Position numbers and translations under genes: made by a program
Notes under the pieces: generated by a model
What the model saw: the letters and a program-made list of their open reading frames with translations, nothing else
What the model was told of the DNA's origin: nothing
Database searches by the model: none
Origin: Flavobacterium ajazii
GTDB lineage: Bacteria > Bacteroidota > Bacteroidia > Flavobacteriales > Flavobacteriaceae
Assembly (NCBI RefSeq): GCF_010614725.1
Contig: NZ_JAAEHL010000003.1
Location: 1 to 64,000 of the forward strand
Direction of reading: 5' to 3'
DNA: 64,000 nt
Shown: positions 18,558-28,900 of the stretch, piece after piece
How positions within the stretch are numbered: position 1 is the first letter of the stretch
Layout of the letters: each line of letters begins with the position of its first letter

Positions 18558-19256
18558 ATGAAAAATAACAAATTATTTTTAATTGCATTAATGCTTTTAT
18601 GCGGAACCGTATTCTCACAAAATAACATGGGAATTGGTACCTTAACTCCTGATACTTCTGCCATCCTAGACGTAAATAGCACTACTAAAGGTATGCTTGT
18701 ACCTAGAATGACAGCTACTCAACGTACTGCTATTGCTACCCCTGCTACTGGATTGTTAGTTTATCAAACTGATGGTACTTCTGGATTTTATTCTTATGAT
18801 GGTAGTGCTTGGAAAAGTTTAATCGGATCAAGTACAGCTAATGCAACAGTTCTTCCTAATTTTTCTATCGGACACAATGTAACTGCTTCATCAACTCCAA
18901 TAACACTTTACACAAGTGCTTTTACAACTACAACAGGGACATCTGTATCATCAGCAACATCTTTCTATATCCCTGGGGATATTACTTTTACCATAAATTT
19001 TTATTCATATGATGATGAAGCATATACCTATGAACTTTGGAATGTAGCTCCAGTTGCAAACGCTGTTAATTACACTACAACAGGTACAGTGCTTGCAACA
19101 GCTAATAGTACTGCATATTCTAGTGGTGCTCCCACTAATACATCATTTACTTATAGCGCAGTAGCAGGACAATTACTAACCATAAAAATATACAAACCTT
19201 CTGGAGTATCAAATACCACAACAGGAGGTTTCTATACAATGTTCTCGGCAAATTAG
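18558..19256 (+). CDS. Exported protein with IGTxTPxxSAxLDVxST opening (fibre-like)
   Basis: 232 residues. Signal peptide at 1-20 (ending TVFSQ). The mature start contains MGIGTLTPDTSAILDVNSTT, then KGMLVPRMTATQRTAIATPA and GLLVYQTDGTSGFYSYDGSAW. This opening is shared by many Bacteroidota exported proteins with tail-fibre-like stems, including the leftward protein at 36.7-38.2 kb here. The C-terminal half (about 95-232) is a T/S-rich beta domain with no T9SS tail that I can see. Spacing of 27 bp to the previous gene suggests cotranscription. The role is unknown; an adhesive or structural surface protein is plausible. Confidence 0.75.
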   Translation: MKNNKLFLIALMLLCGTVFSQNNMGIGTLTPDTSAILDVNSTTKGMLVPRMTATQRTAIATPATGLLVYQTDGTSGFYSYDGSAWKSLIGSSTANATVLPNFSIGHNVTASSTPITLYTSAFTTTTGTSVSSATSFYIPGDITFTINFYSYDDEAYTYELWNVAPVANAVNYTTTGTVLATANSTAYSSGAPTNTSFTYSAVAGQLLTIKIYKPSGVSNTTTGGFYTMFSAN

Positions 19257-19410
19257 AGATACTCATCATAATTTTTGAAGTAAAAAAAAGATGAAGAAAA
19301 AATAGAGATTTTTCTTTTTTGAATAGCATAAAAAAATAGTATTAACGAGAAAGCCGAAAATCGTAACAAAGAGTAGGTCTTTTTAAATGAATTAAAATAT
19401 TAAAGAAAAG

Positions 19411-19995
19411 ATGGAAGATTATATAGGAGTAATTAAATTATTTTCAGGAAATTTCATTCCAAAAGGTTGGATGTTTTGTAACGGTCAGGAATTAGATATT
19501 GTAAAATATACCCCTCTATATTCAGTTATTGGTAAAAGTTATGGAGAAGCAAAACCCCATACTTTTAGAATACCCGATTTATGTGGTAGAGTACCCGTGG
19601 GCATTGGTAGTATTGATGAGAAATCTAAATCTTATTATATTGGAGAAAAAGCAGGAGAAGAAAGTACAATACTTAACTCTGCAAATATCCCTCCTCTTAG
19701 AGGTGGTTTTTCTGATAAGGCTACATTAGGAATACCTTGTGCAGCATCAGGAGGTGATAGCAGCCCTGTTGGTAAAACAATAGGTGATGGTAATACTACT
19801 ATTTTTAGTAACGCTACGCCAAATCCTACAGACACACTTAAGCCGTTTAATTTAAACAAAGCAATAAGTGATGACCATATTGTTTACATCAATTTCAATA
19901 AAGAACCAATTGTGCCTGTTAGCAATGTTCAACCTGTTTTGGGAATTATTTACATTATTTGTTACCAAGGATTATTTCCCGAAAGAGAACAATAA
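19411..19995 (+). CDS. Phage tail-collar domain protein (microcystin-dependent protein-like)
   Basis: 194 residues, no signal peptide. The N-terminal ~60 residues (YIGVIKLFSGNFIPKGWMFC, NGQELDIVKYTPLYSVIG, FRIPDLCGRVPVGIG) are a textbook Tail_Collar domain as found in phage short-tail fibres and in the MdpB family of Bacteroidota. The C-terminal part is short and ends with PVSNVQPVLGIIYIICYQG, the conserved closing strand of MdpB-like proteins. There are no other phage genes nearby, so this is not a prophage remnant. It sits between the fibre-like exported protein and a lipase, 30 bp from the latter. Confidence 0.88.
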   Translation: MEDYIGVIKLFSGNFIPKGWMFCNGQELDIVKYTPLYSVIGKSYGEAKPHTFRIPDLCGRVPVGIGSIDEKSKSYYIGEKAGEESTILNSANIPPLRGGFSDKATLGIPCAASGGDSSPVGKTIGDGNTTIFSNATPNPTDTLKPFNLNKAISDDHIVYINFNKEPIVPVSNVQPVLGIIYIICYQGLFPEREQ

Positions 19996-20025
19996 TAAAA
20001 TTAGAAAGTATCAAACTCAATACTT

Positions 20026-21087
20026 ATGAAAAGCAACAATTTGAATCCATTGACCAAAAAACATCAGGTAATTTCTATTTTATCTGCATTGTCTAATTGC
20101 AATCAAGGTATTGTAGGAAATACCGAAAAAGAATTGCAGGATCATTTATGCACGCAAGTAACTTCGGCTTTGAACAACGACATCATAAAAGCATACATTG
20201 GTGATTGGGATATTGTTTGGGGACCTTGTACTAAAAATAGTAAGCAAATAGGTAAAAACTTAAAAATTGAATTCGTTACAGACAATGCTATGTTTGTTGC
20301 AAAAGGTCAGGATCCTGATGATAAAACTAAAACACTTTACGTAATTTCTATTTCAGGGACTAATCTTATTTCAAAATTTGGATGGCTTGATGAAGATTTT
20401 AAAGTTGAAACTAAATTTATGAAAAGTTGGAAAACTATTCCTAATGCAAAAATAGCAGGTGGTAGCTATGATGGAGTAAAAATTTTGAAGAATTTAAAAA
20501 ACGATAAAAATCAAAACATCATTTCTTTTTTAAATCAATTACCATTAGACCAAAATACAGAAGTAGCAACTTGCGGACATAGTTTAGCAGGTACTTTATC
20601 TCCATTATTAGCTCTTAAAATAATTGAATGGAAAGAAAAAGAACACAAATCATTTTTAGTTTCTACCTATCCAAGTGCAGGTGCAAGTTCTGGTAACAAA
20701 GCTTTTGTAGAATATGCCGAAAGTAAATTTGGCAACCATTATCATTCCGTTATTAATAATTATGATATAGTTCCTCATGCTTGGAACTCTAAAACGCTTT
20801 TACAAATTCCAGATATCTATAATACTGCTCCATTCGGATTTTTAACTATTTCAGAAAAGGTAAAAAAAGCTTTGGAATATTCAGAAAAAAATTGTTTAAA
20901 AAATAGTGAATATACCCGAATTTTTGATGGAAAGTCACAAGAATATAGATTTTATGGTGAGCCAGAAGTAGCTGCAACTTTTATTCGCGAAGCAGGATTT
21001 CAACATATTGATGCTTATAATTCACCCAAAGCTTTTCATTATGATGATGGAGTAGCTAATGCAGTAAACGTATATTTGGGACATTAA
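20026..21087 (+). CDS. Lipase-like alpha/beta hydrolase (class 3 type)
   Basis: 353 residues, no signal peptide. The nucleophile elbow is GHSLAG with Ser186, preceded by the strand NTEVATC and followed by the helix TLSPLLALKII, as in class 3 lipases. An earlier strand LYVISISGT fits the oxyanion strand. NNYDIVPHAW (about 240-250) supplies the probable acid Asp, and a late His (GFQHIDAY or AFHYDD) the base. Substrates would be acylglycerols or phospholipids. It follows the tail-collar gene by 30 bp and ends at a clear terminator. The absence of a signal peptide in a predicted lipase suggests either a cytosolic role or delivery by a contact-dependent system; the latter is inference. Confidence 0.85.
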   Translation: MKSNNLNPLTKKHQVISILSALSNCNQGIVGNTEKELQDHLCTQVTSALNNDIIKAYIGDWDIVWGPCTKNSKQIGKNLKIEFVTDNAMFVAKGQDPDDKTKTLYVISISGTNLISKFGWLDEDFKVETKFMKSWKTIPNAKIAGGSYDGVKILKNLKNDKNQNIISFLNQLPLDQNTEVATCGHSLAGTLSPLLALKIIEWKEKEHKSFLVSTYPSAGASSGNKAFVEYAESKFGNHYHSVINNYDIVPHAWNSKTLLQIPDIYNTAPFGFLTISEKVKKALEYSEKNCLKNSEYTRIFDGKSQEYRFYGEPEVAATFIREAGFQHIDAYNSPKAFHYDDGVANAVNVYLGH

Positions 21088-21115
21088 TAATGAAAAGAAC
21101 TTTTTGTGACATTTT

Positions 21116-21159
21116 AAAGTTAACTACTTAGTTTTTTTAACAACTAAATAGTTAACTTT
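21116..21159 (+). terminator. Intrinsic terminator after the lipase gene
   Basis: Arms AAAGTTAACTACTTAGTT (21116-21133) and AACTAAATAGTTAACTTT (21142-21159) pair over 18 bp with one mismatch around an 8-nt loop. It lies 29 bp after the lipase stop. Confidence 0.7.
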
Positions 21160-21249
21160 AATAACTAAATAATCACAAACCGTTGTATTTTTAAGATTTT
21201 CTAAGGTTTAAAAGACTAATAGCTCTTTATTTTGATAACAAACATTAGT

Positions 21250-21293
21250 ATTAGGCGATAGAAAACGTTAGAATTAGACGATAGAAAACGTTA
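21250..21293. repeat. Two-copy 21-bp direct repeat
   Basis: ATTAGGCGATAGAAAACGTT(A) at 21250-21270 recurs at 21273-21293 with one change (GGC to GAC), a 23-bp period. It is in the 389-bp gap between the lipase and the AraC gene, where I see no gene. It may be a binding-site pair or a chance duplication. Confidence 0.6.
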
Positions 21294-21476
21294 ACACAGC
21301 TTGCGTTTCATCTGAAATGTTATCGACTACCCGATTGAGAGTGGTTGTAAGTGACGAATGTTGCTTTGTAATTTTCAAAAATAGTAGCTTGCTTAATTAG
21401 AACTCACTTTTAATTCTCAATACAAATTTGTTTAGTTATAATAACAAAAATGCTAAATCAAAAAAATAATGACAGC

Positions 21477-22727
21477 TTAGGATTTTGTTTTTAAATATTC
21501 GCCAGGTGTACAACCAACTTCTTCTTTAAAGGTACTTTGAAAAGAAGACCGTGAAGAAAATCCAGCTTTATTTCCTATTGCATCAAGCGTTAATGTATCT
21601 AAAAGACCATCTTCTATTAGTTTTTTTGCATATTCTACCCTCAGTTCTGCTCGTATTTTTGTCAATTTAACTTTTAATATACTATTGAAACAATAATAAA
21701 GATGATGTTTGGGTACATTCATAGATCGGGAAAGTTCTTCCATTGAAAAATTAGCATTTAGAAAAATTTCACTCTTTTTAATGTAATCTAAAATTGATTG
21801 AGATAATTCAATAAATCTTGGTTCAATATCTTTTTGTTGTAGCTCTTCTTCGGGTAGGTTTCTTTCTTCTTTATCTAAAACATCTGACGTTTCGGTTGAA
21901 AAAACATCTTTTACTTCAGGTTGTATTTTTTCATTTTGTTTTACAAAATAATCATTTATATTTCTTCCTCTTTGCGGAATTCCATACAATAATTCAGGAA
22001 AAAATAACATGCTTAAAGGTATTATTAACAAGCAAAAACTAACAATATCCATTGGTAAACTAGTTTTAAATTGCCTAAGATCTGGATTTGGTTCCTTCAA
22101 AAAAGAATAGGAAAGTATCGCAAAAGAAACAATTATAAAGACAATTATAAAGACAAAACTAAAGAGCCATATTAGCATTTTGCGAGTTTGCTTTTTAGGA
22201 ATACGATTATTGGTATTCATTTTAGCCCAAAAACGAAATAACATAATAAGTACCGATACAACATAAATACAAAGCAAAGCAGGTCTTGCAATGATGTTTA
22301 CAATATTAGGATAAAGTCCTACTGTAAACGTTTTTGCAACCATAGTATCTTTGACTATTCTATGTGCCAATGATAATTTGTAAGTAAAAGGCGTTAGTAG
22401 GTAAGGTGTTATACTAACCAGATTGACAAAGGCTGGAATCAAGTGTAAACAATCTTTTTTGGTTAACTTACTATCATCAAATAAAGTACCTCTCACATAA
22501 AAATATAATAATGGCCCAATCAAAAAACCAATCGGAGCGGTATTATTATAAAAAATAGCCAGTAAAAACACACTCTTTTTAAAAAACAATACATAGTGTA
22601 TTAAGGAATATGATGAGAGTACATAAATGAATCCGGATAAAAAAATGGAATTACGGTTAATATTCCAATTATGATAAGTCATCAAAATTGCCAGAAAAAT
22701 AGTAAATACCGAAATATAAGGGTGCAT
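21477..22727 (-). CDS. Membrane-anchored AraC-family transcriptional regulator
   Basis: 416 residues from ATG 22727 (MHPYISVFTIFL). The N-terminal ~235 residues hold six or seven membrane helices (for example YISVFTIFLAILMTY, IGFLIGPLLYFYVRG, LLIPLSMLFFPELLYG). An acidic linker (about 245-300, with DVLDKEERNLPEEELQQKD) follows, and then a C-terminal AraC HTH pair (about 305-415, SMEELSRSMNVPKHHLYYCF and AIGNKAGFSSRSSFQSTFKE). This 7TM-AraC layout is common in Flavobacteriia and presumably senses a membrane or external signal. It is divergent from the giant T9SS gene with about 240 bp between, so local control is likely. A decayed paralogue with its upstream region lies at 14.9-15.9 kb. Confidence 0.9.
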   Translation of the reverse strand: MHPYISVFTIFLAILMTYHNWNINRNSIFLSGFIYVLSSYSLIHYVLFFKKSVFLLAIFYNNTAPIGFLIGPLLYFYVRGTLFDDSKLTKKDCLHLIPAFVNLVSITPYLLTPFTYKLSLAHRIVKDTMVAKTFTVGLYPNIVNIIARPALLCIYVVSVLIMLFRFWAKMNTNNRIPKKQTRKMLIWLFSFVFIIVFIIVSFAILSYSFLKEPNPDLRQFKTSLPMDIVSFCLLIIPLSMLFFPELLYGIPQRGRNINDYFVKQNEKIQPEVKDVFSTETSDVLDKEERNLPEEELQQKDIEPRFIELSQSILDYIKKSEIFLNANFSMEELSRSMNVPKHHLYYCFNSILKVKLTKIRAELRVEYAKKLIEDGLLDTLTLDAIGNKAGFSSRSSFQSTFKEEVGCTPGEYLKTKS

Positions 22728-22967
22728 CAAAGTTATTTTTTAAACTTATAAGCTATCGGCTTTTAAGTTCTGCAAAGTTAAAAAATACAGTTTTAAAAAC
22801 AAGATTTTTTAAAATCAACAATGCCTGTTTTTTAAAATTAAGTATTTACTGGCAAAATATTTTTGTTTGCCAAAATCTTCATTTTTGGACAAGCTTTAAA
22901 TCTTTACACAAGTATGTTTTTAAAGGTTTTTGTTGTTTTGCAAGTTCTTAATTTCTAATATACTTTT

Positions 22968-25900
22968 ATGGAAAAAACACTACTCTTTGATTTTTGGAAA
23001 GTCTTTCAAAAACTTAAAATGCTATTGCTCCTTTTAGCACTACTCTTGACTCCGTTGTGGGGAAATGCACAGAATGGACACACAATACTAAATACCGCCA
23101 GTGTGGATTTAAGAAGTTCATACAACTTTGGCGAACATTGGAATGCTAAGATTGTTGGTTCTAAATTGTATATTTCGGCTATGATTGCCGATGGTGATCC
23201 AGAAAACATGGATGATTATCTAAAAAGATTATACATTAGCGTAGGTGACGAAGGTGATATTTTTCATTTGACTAAGCTTCTTTATTTGCCAAACATGAGT
23301 ACTACTATTTTTCTTACCTCAGGAGATGGCGATCTTGATGATAGTTATTGGTATTTCGATTCCTATAGAACCGCAGGGCCTAATAATATTTCGTACTATG
23401 AAGGTAAAAGATACGGAGACAAAGGTGTGTTGTATATTACCTACCAGCTTCCGGCAAAGTTTTTAAATGGAAATCAGCTTACTATTGGTGGTGAGGCAGA
23501 GACGCTTGACAATGGTAATGGTGGCAAAAGTGGTAAAACTACTTATTTAAATGCTTCTTTGAGTACTCCAACTTTACCTGGTATGCCAACCGTAAGAGCG
23601 ACTCAAGGTTGTAATTCAGTAAAATTATCCTGGGATAAAATGACTATTCCTTCGAGTTTTAATTCTGGCGATTTTAAGTATGTAGTCGATAACGGCAGTG
23701 GTCTTAATACCGAGGTATCAATTGACAAGACTAGTTTTGTGATAACAGGTGTTACTGGTGCTATTAGTCCAATTGTACGGTTGTATTGGCAAGGAACTTA
23801 CATAGACGAAGCTTCTACCGAAGGTTCTGCCTACGACCCGTTGCCTATACCCGCCGATTTGACTGCTAGTACGACCAAATGTGATGGTTCAGTCGATTTA
23901 AAATGGCAATGGATGCAAGCCAGTCCGAGTAATTTTGTGGTGTATAGTTCTACTAGTCCAAATGGTGTTTTTACGGCTTTATCCGATGTTATTTCGGGGT
24001 CTAAACGTTCTTATACTATTACCGGACTTACTCGTGGACAAAAATATTATTTTAAAATAGCCGCCAATGGAGGGAAATGTCCTGATGCCAAAGGCGATAA
24101 ATCGGAAGATGCTACAATGGGAATTTCTCCTGCTAATCCAGTAGCACCCACAAATGCCCAAATGGTTATGGTTACAGGTGCTGACTCTGGAGTGAAACTA
24201 TCTTGGAATGAGTCTCAGTGGAGTTTGGAAGATTTTGAAAAAGCAACCGATCAGAAATACAAAATTTTTAGAAAGGATTTAAAAAAAGGTACTGAAACAA
24301 CTATCGAGTTACCAATAGGTGATTTCTACGAAGGGCAAATTAAGGATCAAGTAGCCGGAAACAACGGGTATTTGCTAACTTATACAGACAAAGAAATAAG
24401 TACCTGCGAATCGTATTCGTACAAAATTGTAGCAGTAAACAGTTGTCAGTCGTCTGCAGCTGCAGTTTTTGTTCAGGACAATGCTTCAGACAAATTGAGT
24501 ATTACCAATATTGATCTTTCGAGTGTGTTTTTGGCTAATAATCTGGAAACCTCAAAAGGATATTTTGGGAATTTAGTACAATTGGACTGGAAAATCGATG
24601 AAAATGCCGACTTTGTAGGCAATTACAAAATTTATCGTCGAGTGTTAAACAGCACAGTTGCTCCCGAATTGCAAGCTACAGTTGATAAAACCGTTCGTTC
24701 TTGGGCAGATAATAAAGCCATTGCACAAACACTTTATGAATATTTTGTAGTAGCTACTGCCGATTGTGGTTTAGAAAAAATAACCAGTTATGATATAAAC
24801 GAAGTTTCAGGGACTCCATACACACAATTAACAGGGGTAAAAGGCCTGGCAGCAGGTATTGGGTTCCGATTGCCATCGGCAGTTGTAACCGGGAATGTAA
24901 CATATGTAGGCGGTGTTGCCGTACCTAATGTAAAGGTGGTTGCCGAGAAAGACGGAACAGCTACAGGAAATGCTTTGGCTTTTGATGGTGTAAACCAAAC
25001 CGTAAAAATCAATCCGAACCAAGAAAATATTGTGTATAATACAACCGGAATCTCAGTTTCGATATGGGCAAAACCAAAAGCGTGGACTTCTAAACAAGTT
25101 TTAGCCAGTCAGTCAGGTGTTTTTGAAATGGCCTTGCATAATGAAAGAGTAGAAGTTACTATCGCCGGAACTACTATAACTTCAAAAGCAAAACTGGTTG
25201 ACGGTAATTATTCTAATATTTTTGCTACGTATGATAATAGTAAATTAGTATTATACATCAACGGAAAACTAGATAAATCGATTAATGCTAATGGTGCATT
25301 AACAGCCAATGTTAGCAATGCTATTTATTTAGCAAGTAACGGGTCTGGTGATTATTATAACGGATTGTTAGATGAATTCCGTATTTACAAAAACGCTCTT
25401 ACCGCTGCAGATGTAGAACGAGATTACAGCCGATTGGTGCAGGCCGAAACTCCAAATATTGTTGGAAACTGGCGTTTTGATGAGGGGGTTGGGCCTTTTG
25501 TATTTGACTCGTCTAAAGAATCGGGTGTCTTTAATAAAATTGATGGCGATTTAATTGGTGCTACTTGGAGTAAAGAAGTTCCTTCGAGAGAACAATTAGG
25601 TTTTGCAGGATTTACAGATAAAAACGGAAATTACGTTATCGAGGGTATTTCTTACACTGGTTCGGGAGAAAATTTTAGTATAACACCAACTATAACGCTT
25701 AGTGGTGCTATTCATGCCTTTTCGCCAAGCAATCGTGTTTTATTTTTAGGTGAAGGCAGAAGCATCGAAAACAATATCGATTTTATCGATCAGTCTTCCT
25801 TTAATGTAACAGGAACCATTCGATATGATTTTGATAATACCGAAAATGACCCAACTCATTTTCAGAGTTCGGGCTCAAAAGGAGTTTCTATTTGGTTGGA

Positions 25901-28900
25901 CGGAACACAACAATTGATGAAAAACGGACAAGCAATTTTATCAGATGAGTTTGGACAATTTCAAGTAGTTGTACCTATTGGTAAACACTTTTTAGAATTT
26001 AGAAAAGACGGACACACGTTTGTAAGCAATAAATTTCCAGCAACAGGTACTTACGATTATCAGGATATTTTGTCTGGCATAGAAGTCTTAGACAATACCA
26101 AGCATACTCTTACAGGTTGCGTAGTTGGCGGATTGGTTCAGGCGAACAAAAAATTAGGATTTTCCGATTATAAAGGAAAATTACAAACAGACGTACAACG
26201 TATTAACAATATTGGAGCAACTTATTTTACATTGACTTCAAAAGATACTCGTATTAAACGTTCAGTACAAACAGATCCTGAGACGGGAGAGTTTGAAATT
26301 AAGTTGCCTCCAAATGAGTACGAGTTCTCAGATGTGTCTTTTATTGGAGACGAAGCAAATCCAGCTGATGATAAAATTTTGTTTTTATCAAAAGACATAT
26401 CTTCTATAAAATTAGACGATGATGCGGCCTATAAAGGAATTGAAGAAGAAGAGCCTGTTTTGGTTTCTGGAGGGTATGTTGCCCAAAAAGTAAGATACAA
26501 CGCAGCCAAACGATTGATTTATAGAAGCACCCCAAGTATGGTGGTACAAAGTAATACTTCGTTAGATTATTTACCTAACACCCAAGAACTTGATAGTAAT
26601 GGAAATATCATTACCGAAAAAACATTAGTGGGAGAAACTACGGTAAAAATATACGACAAAGAATTATCTAAAGACATTAATTTACCTACCAAAACATTGC
26701 CATATCCTGCTTTTTTACAAGGAAAAGGGTATCAGGTAACGATTAAAGCGGTTGAAAAATATGCGTATTACGGAACAAAACCTGTCAAAAATCCAGCTAC
26801 AGATCAAGTACCAGTTTTGGATGGTCAAGTTACGATAAGCAACAATATAAGTGCTAAAGCAGATGGAGGTTCATCAGCAGCTTATCAGTTAACCGATGAA
26901 GAATGGGTTACTCTTTCAGGAAACACACATCAGTTTGATTTGCAAAATGATGGTAGTGTCAACTATAATTTTGTAGGTGGAGATCCAGATTTAATTCAAG
27001 GTTCTGGTGTTGAAGATACTTTTGTGAAATCAATGTCAATTACCTTAAAAACGGGCGATTATACTATTTATTGGCCTAATTCAAATGATGCTTCCAAAGG
27101 ATATAAGGCGTATGTTTTGGGAGGTTCTAAAATGCCCGGTACCGATTTTATTACTGAAGCACCTGCTTCTATAACCACTACTATTAGAATTCCCCCAGGA
27201 AGCGGCAGTAGCGTAACTTTAGAAAAAGGGAGTACAATAACCAAAGAAACTACTAGCGGTACACAAGCAGGTGGAGATTGGAGTTTTGGTGCGGGAGTTG
27301 CTTTTGATTATGAATTAGAAACTCCTTTAGCGGGTCTTCATCTTGGTAAAAGTGAAAATCAAGTAATGGCTACCACTTATGGTTCAAGGTATTTAGGTAA
27401 TGAAAAAACAAGTGCGAAAGCAAATAGTACAACACAAAATCTTACGATTACAGCCGAAGATGCTTTTGAAAAAGGCGATTTCTTTATTGCCGATTCTAAA
27501 AACATAGAAATTGGTCGGGCTAATAATTTAAAATTTATTTTGGCTAATAAATGTGTGGGATGTGTAGGGCCAAAAGTAACTGGAGATGATGGTCAAGAAT
27601 ACATTTTGAATAAAGGCGAAACTTATTACCAAAAAGAAAAAGGCGAAACCTTATTATTATATTCAGAAGACCATATCAAAACGGATATAATTCCGAAATT
27701 AGCAGCCATTAGAAATAGTCTTTTTATAGACCAGGCCAATGTATATGTTACAAAGTTGGATGCTTCAAACCCATTATATGGAGTAAATAATGACGATCCT
27801 CGTTTGGGAACTTTGGCGAATCAAAATGATTATACGAAAGATGATGCTGCAGATGATACAGGAGCAAGTTATAGTTTCAATCGATCAATAGCTCCTAAAA
27901 CAAACGGTATTATTCAGGATAAAGTACGTTGGTATAATACTCAGATTAGAGCTTGGGAAGAAATTTTGATGACGAACGAAATTCAAAAATACACCGCTAT
28001 TTCTGGTAACAAACCGAAACAGAAAAATATTTCTATTAGTTCAGGAATTGCATATTCTAACACTTCGACTACCGAAACTACCGAAACCACCATATCTTCT
28101 ACTGAAGTGATGGCGGGAGCTTCTGCAGATGCAGAGGGGAAATTTTTATTAGGAGCAGGAGTTTTAATAGGCCCAGCCTATAGTATTCACGGTGGAGGAG
28201 ATAAAACTTTTAGCGATAGCGCAAACGACACAAGCATTAACACCGTTACAACATCTTATACAATACAAGATAATGATAAGTACAATGCTTATAGCATGAA
28301 TATTTATGACGGAAAAGGTAGTGATGGCCCTATCTTTCAAATTGTAGGAGGACAAACGTCTTGTCCTTTCGAAAGAGAAAAAGAATTAGAAGTAACCAAA
28401 GAACATACATATTATTTGGATTATTGGATAAAAATGTTTCCAACAGTTTTAGATGAACAAATAAAAAGTATAAAGAATAAACATCTTGTTGTAAGTCCTT
28501 TAGGAGTACAAATGATTGATAATCTTGACGAACAAAATCAAGAAATTGAAGCTGTAACTGCAGTTATCGAAGAGAAAAAAGCAATTTACAGCCAGTTATT
28601 GACGATGTATAATGATGCTGAAAAACCGTTATTAAGCAAACGTACCGTTCAAATCGAAAAACCGGGCATATTGGTAAATGGTAACGACAAAGCCACAATG
28701 GTAAACGTACCATCGAGCAAAGCCGCTACTTTTGATTTAGAATTACGCAACGAAACCGAGCTAATTCCTTCTTCGACAGATCAGGAGATTACGTATCAAA
28801 TGTCGGTAGATCCTGCATCTAATCCTGATGGTCTGGTGGTATTACTGAATGGAGAAACCTTGGTGAAACCTGTGGAGGTTTCTATTCCTTTCGGACAAAA

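Noticed and set aside
19411..19995. Prophage remnant at the tail-collar gene
   Set aside because: Only the collar-domain protein is phage-like; no terminase, capsid, tail or integrase genes lie nearby, and this protein type is common outside phages in Bacteroidota.
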